NCBI RefSeq assembly: GCF_900143025.1 | Contig: NZ_FRCT01000006.1 | Location: 1 to 64,000, forward strand | Direction: 5' to 3' | Length of the DNA: 64,000 bases | Source: Ruminococcus flavefaciens | GTDB taxonomy: Bacteria; Bacillota; Clostridia; Oscillospirales; Ruminococcaceae | In this document: positions 44,898 through 51,716 of the stretch, piece by piece | Numbering within the stretch: the first letter of the stretch is position 1 | Layout: each line of letters starts with the position of its first letter | Made by a program: the position numbers and the translations under genes | Notes under the pieces: model-generated | What the model saw: the letters and a program-made list of their open reading frames with translations, nothing else | The model's database searches: none | Told to the model about the DNA's origin: nothing

Positions 44898-45689
44898 TTA
44901 CTGAGCCTTGAAAAGCGTACCTATCTCCTTGTCCTCGAAGAGGTCATAGAGCTTTTCGGGGTCTTTTCCGTTCATTATTATCATGTCAATGCCTGCTCTT
45001 GTGGCGATTTTAGCGGCATTTATCTTGGTTGACATACCGCCTGTGCCCAGACTTGTTCCTGCACCGCCTGCAACTGCCTCTATTTCGGGAGTTATCTTTT
45101 CCACCACTGGAATAGGCTTAGCGTCGGGATTTGAACGGGGGTCATCGTCATAGAGAGCGTCTATATCCGAAAGTATCAGCAGCAGATCGGCTCCCGAAAG
45201 CTCTGCAACAAGAGCGGAAAGAGAGTCGTTCTCGCCTATTTCAAGCTCCAGCTCGTCAATAGCGATAGTATCGTTTTCGTTTACTATAGGGATAACGTCC
45301 ATACCTACCAGCTTCTCCACGGTATTCATGAAGTTCTCGCAGTGATTGGGGTTATTGATGATAGTCTTTGTGAGAAGTATCTGTGCCACAGTTACGCTGT
45401 ACTTAGCGAACATATCGTCGTATACGTGCATGAGCTCGCACTGTCCGATAGCGGCTACAGCCTGTTTGGTCTTGGTATCCTTGGGCTTTTCGGGAAGTCC
45501 CAGCTTTCCTGCGCCGAGACCAACAGCACCCGAGGAGACCATGATTATCTCACGACCCGAGTTGTGAAGATCGGAAATAACGCGCACAAGGTTTGTCATT
45601 CTGCGGATATTCAGCTTGCCTGTCTTGTGGGCGAGAGTAGAAGTACCCAGCTTTATGACGATACGCTTTTTTTCTGATATATTTCTCAT
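44898..45689 (-). CDS. proB: Glutamate 5-kinase (short form without PUA domain)
   Basis: A 263-residue amino-acid-kinase-fold enzyme, first step of proline synthesis. VIKLGTSTL at the N-terminus, SSGAVGLGAGKL, NENDTIAIDE and GTGGMSTKINAA are the family motifs. It ends after the kinase domain and lacks the C-terminal PUA domain of the ~367-residue E. coli enzyme, as in many clostridia. It is 14 bases downstream of the dehydrogenase gene. Confidence 0.94.
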   Translation of the reverse strand: MRNISEKKRIVIKLGTSTLAHKTGKLNIRRMTNLVRVISDLHNSGREIIMVSSGAVGLGAGKLGLPEKPKDTKTKQAVAAIGQCELMHVYDDMFAKYSVTVAQILLTKTIINNPNHCENFMNTVEKLVGMDVIPIVNENDTIAIDELELEIGENDSLSALVAELSGADLLLILSDIDALYDDDPRSNPDAKPIPVVEKITPEIEAVAGGAGTSLGTGGMSTKINAAKIATRAGIDMIIMNGKDPEKLYDLFEDKEIGTLFKAQ

Positions 45690-45703
45690 AGGATCAGCTT
45701 CCT

Positions 45704-46654
45704 TTAGTTGACTTTATTCTGCGGACAGCCGTTCTGCCACGCTTTTATATTGCTGCATACTATGTCTACAAGGCGTTCTCTTGTTTCAAGAGGAGCCCAT
45801 GCGGTATGTGGAGTTATCACGCAGTTTTTCGCACCTTTGAGAGGTGTATCGGGTGACATTGGCTCCTTTACCAGTACATCGAGGTAAGCAGCAGCTATCT
45901 TACCGCTGTTAAGTGCGTCGGCAAGGTCTTTTTCGTTTACAACGCCGCCGCGTGAAGTGTTTATCAGCATAGCTGTGGGCTTCATATGTGATATTAGCTT
46001 GCTGTTGATGATGCCTGCTGTCTTGTCGGTAAGAGGACAGTGGAAGGTGAGTACATCAGCCTTTTCTGCGGCTGTGTAAAGGTCTGTGACCTCATACGGA
46101 CAGTCCTTTGGCTGAGTTCTTGTGCTTACGACTATATTCATTCCGAAGGCAGAGCCTATCTGAGCTACCTTGCGTCCGATAGAGCCGAAGCCCACAATGG
46201 AAAGAGTTTTTCCAGCAAGCTCCGCAGTAGGAACGGGAAAGTACGAAAAAGCGGGAGAGCGCTCCCATTCTCCGTTCTTTACAGCGATATCGTAATCTCT
46301 GATACGGCTGTAGCGGTCGAGAATATATGCGAAGGTTTGCTGTGCAACAGCGTCAGTGGAATACTGACCTGCATTGCAGACAGTGATGCCTTTTTCTGCG
46401 GCGTAAGCTATATCCACATTGTTGAAGCCTGTGGCGAAAAGTCCCACATACTTGATATTCGGACAAGCGTCCATGACCTCTTTGGTTATGAGCACCTTAT
46501 TGCAGAGCACGATATCTGCGTCTCCGATATTTGCGGCAGTCTCCTCGGGGGGAGTAAGTGGGATTATCCTTACGTCGCCCAGCTCCTCCAGCTGAGAGGT
46601 GGGGATATCGCCGCTGATATTTACTGTATACCAGTCAAGGACTGCAATTTTCAC
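45704..46654 (-). CDS. D-2-hydroxyacid dehydrogenase
   Basis: A 316-residue NAD-dependent dehydrogenase of the glycerate/phosphoglycerate family. It has a Rossmann motif GFGSIGRKVA, catalytic Arg in NTSRGGVVNE, a Glu in VLVKEPM and His in TPHTAW. Overall it is closest to hydroxypyruvate/glycerate dehydrogenases; the substrate is not certain. It is second in the minus-strand operon, three bases after the small membrane protein gene. Confidence 0.9.
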   Translation of the reverse strand: MKIAVLDWYTVNISGDIPTSQLEELGDVRIIPLTPPEETAANIGDADIVLCNKVLITKEVMDACPNIKYVGLFATGFNNVDIAYAAEKGITVCNAGQYSTDAVAQQTFAYILDRYSRIRDYDIAVKNGEWERSPAFSYFPVPTAELAGKTLSIVGFGSIGRKVAQIGSAFGMNIVVSTRTQPKDCPYEVTDLYTAAEKADVLTFHCPLTDKTAGIINSKLISHMKPTAMLINTSRGGVVNEKDLADALNSGKIAAAYLDVLVKEPMSPDTPLKGAKNCVITPHTAWAPLETRERLVDIVCSNIKAWQNGCPQNKVN

Positions 46655-46657
46655 AGC

Positions 46658-46993
46658 TCAGTCCTCCTTCTTGTCGGAAGAAGCTTTTTCCTCGGCTGTC
46701 TTAGGCTTGACGAATATGGAAGTAAACAGTGCTGTGACAATGAGTATGAGCTCGATTATACCTACAGTGTAGAAAAGAGTTTTATTATTTGATACCCATA
46801 AGAGAAGTGAAAGCGGAACAGCTATAGCGAAAATAAGCTGGAAAGGCTTTTTCTGTACAGCAAATCTATAGCTGAAAAAGATCACAGAAATTACAGCAAG
46901 TGCGAGATGAAGCTGGAAAGGAAATGGGAAAATAGTCGGATTTTCTGCGTCTGATATCTGTGCTAAATTAACGAGCATATTTGTAAGGTTCAT
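46658..46993 (-). CDS. Small three-helix membrane protein
   Basis: A 111-residue membrane protein with helices at about 27-42, 51-69 and 72-93 and a charged Lys/Glu/Ser C-terminal tail. I do not recognise the family. First gene of the operon running to proA and perhaps the coiled-coil gene; its ribosome site is an AGGAG ahead of the start. Confidence 0.75.
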   Translation of the reverse strand: MNLTNMLVNLAQISDAENPTIFPFPFQLHLALAVISVIFFSYRFAVQKKPFQLIFAIAVPLSLLLWVSNNKTLFYTVGIIELILIVTALFTSIFVKPKTAEEKASSDKKED

Positions 46994-47072
46994 ATTATCT
47001 CCTGACCTCCGCCGTCTTTAGTATATCTGAAATGCGGCGGAATTTATAAATTTGCAAAAGTCTGCACATTAC

Positions 47073-47101
47073 AGTATAACATAAACAGCGCAGAAATTCA
47101 A
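47073..47101 (-). promoter_or_regulatory. Extended -10 promoter of the proB-proA operon
   Basis: Minus strand TTGAAT (47101-47096), 17-base spacer, TATACT (47078-47073) preceded by TGt; 80 bases before the membrane-protein start at 46993. Confidence 0.75.
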
Positions 47102-47171
47102 CTATTTTTTAAAAAATACACAAAAAATTTATGACGCATTTCTGCGGATTTTCGGATATTTTAACAGGGAC

Positions 47172-47200
47172 TTGAATTTTTTTCCGAACAGACGTATAAT
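47172..47200 (+). promoter_or_regulatory. Promoter reading into the repeat array and two-component operon
   Basis: TTGAAT (47172-47177), 17-base spacer, TATAAT (47195-47200). Transcription would begin at the first repeat unit and cross ~550 bases of hairpin units before the response regulator. Confidence 0.7.
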
Positions 47201-47207
47201 ATATTCA

Positions 47208-47735
47208 GTAGGGGCGGCGTTCCGCCTAAGATCGTAGGGGCGAACAGTGTTCGCCTGAGAGCAACGATGCAAGTATAAATGACACACTGTAGGGGACGGT
47301 GACTCCCTGTAGTACAGGGAGATGTCCAAAGGACAGAGGGTCGCGGCTCCTGTTTGGAGTCCTCGACGTCCCACAAGTGGATTGTAGGGGAGCCCGCCCT
47401 CGGGCTCCCGCAAGTGATTAGTGAATAGAACTAAGAGCTAAGATTGTAGGGGACGGCGTCCTCGACGGCCCGCAAGTTATGACAGCAATGTAGGGGCTGC
47501 CTTTGGCAGTCCGCCAGTCTATAATCAACTGTAGGGGCGGATATTATCCGCCCGCGAATAAATGCACCGTAAGCGAAGTACAAGAAACGATTTTGAATAA
47601 TGTGAGCGAGTTTACGAGCATCAACGTGGCAAGGGTGCAGAGTCACGCTGCTGTAGGGAACGCCGCCTCGGCGTTCCGCAAGCCGTTATTCCTTAGGGCT
47701 AAGGGCTAAAGGCAAAAGGCTGATTTCAAAAGGCT
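47208..47735. repeat. Array of eight GTAGGGG hairpin units plus GCTAAGGGCTAAAGGC tail
   Basis: Units begin near 47208, 47234, 47289, 47384, 47446, 47490, 47531 and 47653. Each starts GTAGGG(G/A) followed by a different palindrome, for example GGCGAACAGTGTTCGCC, GGGCGGATATTATCCGCCC and GGAACGCCGCCTCGGCGTTCC. Spacers vary. The third unit carries a GACTCCCTGTAGTACAGGGAG segment shared with 51.39 kb. The tail at 47695-47735 has the GGGCTAAGGGCTAAAGGC words found at 34.0 and 61.9 kb. Confidence 0.85.
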
Positions 47736-47758
47736 AAAAACGAATGGAAGGCGATAAT

Positions 47759-48436
47759 ATGATATATATGCTTGAAGATGAGGCAGGAATAAGAAATTTC
47801 GTGATATACGCCCTTGAAAGCTCGGGTATGACGGCTAAGGGATTTGAAACGCCTTCTGCTCTCAGAGAGGCTATGGCGCAGGAGCTGCCTGACCTGCTGC
47901 TGCTCGACCGTATGCTCCCCGAGGAGGACGGACTCTCTGTACTGAAAAAGCTGCGCAGTGACCCCGATACGCAGAAGCTCCCCGTTATTATGCTGACAGC
48001 AAAGGATTCGGAGCTCGATAAGGTGGAGGGACTTGACAGCGGCGCAGATGATTATATCGCAAAGCCCTTCGGTACACTGGAGCTTATCTCCAGAATAAAG
48101 GCACTTCTCCGCCGCACCGGCGATAATCTTGCTGAAAAGCTGGAAATAGGCAGACTTACTGTATATCCGTCAAAGCATGAGGTTTTTGCGGACGGCAGCA
48201 AGGTAACGCTTACCCTTAAAGAATACGACCTGCTCATTATGCTTATGAAGCATAGGGGTGAGGTCTTTTCACGCGATGACCTGCTCAAGGAGATATGGGG
48301 CTATGATTTTGCAGGTGAGAGTCGTACAGTCGATGTGCATATAAGGACGCTCCGCCAGAAGCTTGGAAGCTGCGGCGATTTCATAGAGACCATACGCGGT
48401 GTGGGATATAAGGCAGGTGACGGGACTATTGACTAA
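47759..48436 (+). CDS. PhoB/OmpR-family response regulator
   Basis: A 225-residue two-component regulator. Receiver domain has the acidic pair Glu6-Asp7, phospho-acceptor Asp50 (LLLDRML), Thr in MLTAKD and the conserved Lys in IAKPF; a winged-helix DNA-binding domain (about 128-222, ending VRGVGYKA) follows. The start at 47759 follows GGAAGG by 7 bases, and an ATG 15 bases earlier lies before that site. It overlaps the kinase gene. In this family (PhoP/PhoB with PhoR-type kinase) phosphate or envelope stress are usual signals; neither is shown here. Confidence 0.92.
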   Translation: MIYMLEDEAGIRNFVIYALESSGMTAKGFETPSALREAMAQELPDLLLLDRMLPEEDGLSVLKKLRSDPDTQKLPVIMLTAKDSELDKVEGLDSGADDYIAKPFGTLELISRIKALLRRTGDNLAEKLEIGRLTVYPSKHEVFADGSKVTLTLKEYDLLIMLMKHRGEVFSRDDLLKEIWGYDFAGESRTVDVHIRTLRQKLGSCGDFIETIRGVGYKAGDGTID

Positions 48437-50099
48437 AAAAATATTCATAGGCATCATTACTATCTGCGCTGTTGCAGTTATATCGGCAATAATCCTTGTT
48501 ACTGCCCTCATGTACGACAAGTCTGTAGAGTCGGCGGAAAAGGAAGTAAAAACAGATGCGCATATAGTATCGTCGGCGGTGGAAAGACTGGGCGAGGAAT
48601 TTCTCGACAGCAGCGATTTCGGCGATGATATACGCATTACATGGATAGATAAAGACGGTCAGGTGGTCTACGATACGGAGGAAGCTCCTGCGGCTCTGGA
48701 AAATCATTCCGACAGAAAAGAGATATCGGAAGCCTTCAGAAACGGCGAAGGAAGTTCGTCACGCTATTCAAAGACTATTATGCAAAAGACCATAAACTAC
48801 GCAGTAAGGCTGAATGACGGCTCTGTAATAAGAGTTTCCAGCGTACATATGTCATTTGAAGCGCAGCTACTGAGAGTATTGAACCCTATGCTGCTCATTC
48901 TTGTGGCAGTTGTCGTGTTCTCGGTGCTTGCGGCAACAAGGGTATCCCATAATATCGTTAAACCTATCAACAATATCGACCTTGCTCACCCCGATACGAA
49001 AAAAAGCTATAAGGAGCTTGCTCCGCTGCTGGAAAAGCTCCGCAGCCAGAACAGCAAGGTAAGCCGTCAGATGGACGAGATACAGAGCAGCCGTGAGCAG
49101 TTCGGGCTTATGACAGAATCTATGGACGAGGGTCTTATAATCACAGACCCTAAGCTCAATGTGCTCACCTGCAATACCAGTGCGAAAAAACTTCTCGGAG
49201 CAGGTGCGTTTTCGGAGGGACAGAGCATATATGCCCTCAATAATTCAGAGGTGTTCAGAAGATGCCTTATGAATGCTCTCGGCGGCAGGCGTTCGGAGTG
49301 TATACTGCGTACAGGCGGCGGTCAGAGAGAGGTCATCGCAAGTCCTGCAAACAGTATAGACATGGTCTGCGGACTTGTGGTATTTATCATGGACGTTACG
49401 GAAAAGCAGGAGCTTGAAACTATGCGCCGCGAATTTACGTCAAATGTGTCCCACGAGCTGAAAACTCCGCTCACTACTATCTACGGCATCTCCGATATGC
49501 TTGCAAACGGTATGGTCAAGCAGGAGGATGTTGTTCAGTTCGGCGGAAATATAAGGAGCGAAGCCGAAAGACTCATAAACCTTATCAACGATATAGTTTC
49601 GCTTTCAAAGCTGGACGAGGACTCTGCTCCCCGTGAGAATGAGAGCGTTGAGCTCTACAGCCTTGCTGAGGAGATACTTGACAGACTAAGGCTCAGTGCA
49701 GAGGAAAAGGGCGTTAATTCCGAGCTTACGGGCGAAAAGGTGTCACTTATTGGAAACCGCACCATACTCAGCGAGGTGCTGTACAATCTCTGCGATAACG
49801 CTATAAAGTACAACGTAAGCGGCGGAAAGCTAAGTGTTAAGATATCCCATATACCGCAGAGGGCTATAATCACCGTAAGCGATACGGGTATGGGAATACC
49901 ACAGCAGCATATAGGACGTATTTTCGAGCGCTTTTACCGCGTTGACAAAAGCCGCTCGCGGAAGATAAAGGGCACAGGTCTGGGACTTTCTATCGTTAAG
50001 CACGGTGTTATGTACCATAACGGCACGGTAAGAGTGGAAAGCGAGGCAGGAAAGGGAACTGTTTTTACAGTTGAGCTGCCCATAGAGAAAAAACAGTGA
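48429..50099 (+). CDS. PhoR-type sensor histidine kinase
   Basis: A ~556-residue membrane kinase with a helix near the N-terminus, an exported ~120-residue sensor domain, a second helix (around 150-170), a PAS domain (about 215-320, MDEGLIITDPKLNVLTCN), HisKA with the phospho-His in SNVSHELKTPLTT, and an HATPase domain (N box LCDNAIKYN, G1 DTGMGIP, G2 GTGLGLS). The start is uncertain: TTG at 48429 has AGGTG nine bases upstream, and GTGs at 48417 or 48399 are alternatives. All overlap the regulator gene. It forms a pair with it. Confidence 0.9.
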   Translation: MTKKIFIGIITICAVAVISAIILVTALMYDKSVESAEKEVKTDAHIVSSAVERLGEEFLDSSDFGDDIRITWIDKDGQVVYDTEEAPAALENHSDRKEISEAFRNGEGSSSRYSKTIMQKTINYAVRLNDGSVIRVSSVHMSFEAQLLRVLNPMLLILVAVVVFSVLAATRVSHNIVKPINNIDLAHPDTKKSYKELAPLLEKLRSQNSKVSRQMDEIQSSREQFGLMTESMDEGLIITDPKLNVLTCNTSAKKLLGAGAFSEGQSIYALNNSEVFRRCLMNALGGRRSECILRTGGGQREVIASPANSIDMVCGLVVFIMDVTEKQELETMRREFTSNVSHELKTPLTTIYGISDMLANGMVKQEDVVQFGGNIRSEAERLINLINDIVSLSKLDEDSAPRENESVELYSLAEEILDRLRLSAEEKGVNSELTGEKVSLIGNRTILSEVLYNLCDNAIKYNVSGGKLSVKISHIPQRAIITVSDTGMGIPQQHIGRIFERFYRVDKSRSRKIKGTGLGLSIVKHGVMYHNGTVRVESEAGKGTVFTVELPIEKKQ

Positions 50100-50108
50100 G
50101 GTGTTTCA

Positions 50109-51242
50109 ATGAATAAGGGCATTACTGCTGCAGAGCTGGAAAAGCTCGATATTTCGGAATATAAGATAATAGACATACGTGACGGCTCCGCATTTGAATA
50201 CGGTCATATAGACGGAGCTGTCAATATACCGCAGGGAGATGTGCTTGATGCGGAGCTGCCTGCGGATAAAAAGCTTATAATATGCTGCCGAAGCGGTATA
50301 ATCAGCGGTGATATTGCCGATAAGCTCTGCGAAAAGGGCTATGATGCCTATAACCTTGAGGGAGGCTATGTCGACTGGCTCCGCGTGAAAATGGAGAACA
50401 GAGAGGTAACTGAGGCTGTCGAGCTCAGTATCAGGAAGAAGTTCAAGAAGTCCATATGGTGCAAGTTCACAAAGGCTATAAACGAGTACGAGCTGGTAAA
50501 GCCCAATGACAGGATAGCTGTCTGTATTTCGGGCGGTAAGGACTCAATGCTCATGGCTAAGCTCTTTCAGGAGCTGAAACGCCATGATAAATTTCCCTTT
50601 GAGCTGGTATTTCTTGTTATGGACCCTGGTTACAGTCCCGAAAACCGCCGTGTTATCGAGGAAAATGCGCGTTCAATGTCAATACCCGTGCATATCTTTG
50701 AGTCGGATATATTCGACTCTGTATACAATATCGAGAAAAATCCCTGCTACATATGCGCACGTATGCGCCGCGGCTATCTCTACAGCCACGCAAAGGCACT
50801 TGGCTGCAATAAGATAGCGCTGGGACATCATTTCGACGACGTTATAGAGACTATCCTCATGGGTATGCTCTACGGCGGACAGGTGCAGACCATGATGCCT
50901 AAGCTCCACAGCACCAATTTTGAGGGAATGGAGCTTATACGACCCCTTTACCTTGTGAGAGAGGACGAGATAAAGCACTGGCGCGACTACAATGACCTGC
51001 ACTTTATACAGTGTGCCTGCAAATTCACCGATACCTGCACTACCTGCGACCCCGACAGCCGTTCCGTATCAAAGCGTCTGGAGATAAAAAATCTCATTGC
51101 GGAGCTTAAAAAGGTAAATCCGCAGGTGGAGAAGAATATATTCCGCAGCGTGGAAAATGTCAATTTGAATACGGTCATTGCCTATAAGGACAATGTTGGA
51201 GTTCACCGTTTCCTTGATAAGTATGACGATGTGAAGGAATAA
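50109..51242 (+). CDS. Rhodanese-TtcA-like PP-loop ATPase fusion
   Basis: A 377-residue fusion. Residues 1-100 form a rhodanese domain (YKIIDIRDGSAFEYGHIDGAVNIP) with active-site Cys60 in CRSG. Residues about 110-377 form a TtcA/TtuA-type thiolase with PP-loop SGGKDS (141-146), a CxxC pair (Cys213, Cys216), HHFDDV, and a later Cys-rich CACKFTDTCTTC. Family members use ATP and an Fe-S cluster to place sulfur in tRNA (2-thiocytidine 32 in TtcA). The fused rhodanese would deliver persulfide sulfur directly. It follows the kinase by 9 bases and is probably in its operon; the last base is the first base of the adjacent repeat element. Confidence 0.88.
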   Translation: MNKGITAAELEKLDISEYKIIDIRDGSAFEYGHIDGAVNIPQGDVLDAELPADKKLIICCRSGIISGDIADKLCEKGYDAYNLEGGYVDWLRVKMENREVTEAVELSIRKKFKKSIWCKFTKAINEYELVKPNDRIAVCISGGKDSMLMAKLFQELKRHDKFPFELVFLVMDPGYSPENRRVIEENARSMSIPVHIFESDIFDSVYNIEKNPCYICARMRRGYLYSHAKALGCNKIALGHHFDDVIETILMGMLYGGQVQTMMPKLHSTNFEGMELIRPLYLVREDEIKHWRDYNDLHFIQCACKFTDTCTTCDPDSRSVSKRLEIKNLIAELKKVNPQVEKNIFRSVENVNLNTVIAYKDNVGVHRFLDKYDDVKE

Positions 51243-51325
51243 TGCCCTTCTGTAAAGGGGCTGAAAAAGAGTGAAATTCAATGGAAAAACGTTGTTTATT
51301 GAAAATATTATTTTTGAAATCTACG
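51242..51325. repeat. CCCTTC/GAAGGGG-GCTGAAAAA element, copy 2
   Basis: ATGCCCTTCTGTAAAGGGG then GCTGAAAAA, and a GTGAAATTCAATGG...TTTATTGAAAA stretch, matching the element at 14527-14615 in order and spacing. It abuts the stop codon of the rhodanese-TtcA-like gene. Confidence 0.65.
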
Positions 51326-51384
51326 TTTTGAACGAAATCGAAGTCAATGTTTTGTTTAAAATGGCGAATGAGTGGAACGCTGAG

Positions 51385-51655
51385 GGTGACTCCCTGTAGT
51401 ACAGGGAGATGTCCGAAGGACAGAGGGGCGCGGCTCCTGTTGGGGGGCGTTCACTACATTCTGCCATTCATACATATGTAATATCATGCGGGCGAACACT
51501 GTTCGCACCTACGATCTTAGATCTATTCATTAATCACTTGCGGGAGCCCGAGGGCGGGCTCCCCTACAATCCACTTGTGGGACGTCGAGGACGCCGTCCC
51601 CTACAAATGACTGTCGTTGCATGATTGGCAGGCGGCGAAACGCCGCCGCATACAA
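51385..51655. repeat. Hairpin repeat cluster, partner of the 47.2-47.7 kb array
   Basis: 51385-51441 repeats 47299-47355 in direct orientation (GACTCCCTGTAGTACAGGGA segment). 51512-51588 repeats 47365-47453 in inverted orientation (GGGAGCCCGAGGGCGGGCTC followed by CCCTACAATCCACTTGTGG). Also GCGGGCGAACACTGTTCGC near 51489 and GGCGGCGAAACGCCGCC near 51632. No gene. Confidence 0.8.
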
Positions 51656-51676
51656 TATATTTTAGTTTTCGGCAAT

Positions 51677-51712
51677 AAAAAGGGGCTGAGTTTATTGAAC
51701 TCAGTCCCTTTT
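51677..51712 (-). terminator. Terminator of the large membrane protein gene (bidirectional form)
   Basis: AAAAAGGGGCTGAGTT / AACTCAGTCCCTTTT hairpin with a short loop; both ends carry A/T-runs. Confidence 0.85.
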
Positions 51713-51716
51713 GTTA

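Larger units (their letters stand above)
46994..47758. other. Gene-free 765-base region with back-to-back promoters and repeats
   Basis: Contains a minus-strand promoter (47073-47101), a plus-strand promoter (47172-47200) and the repeat array 47208-47735. Several short open frames inside are repeat sequence without ribosome sites. No RNA gene recognised. Confidence 0.7.

Noticed and set aside
47208..47735. CRISPR array
   Set aside because: Units share only a seven- or eight-base start, have internal palindromes and unequal spacing, and no cas genes are nearby.
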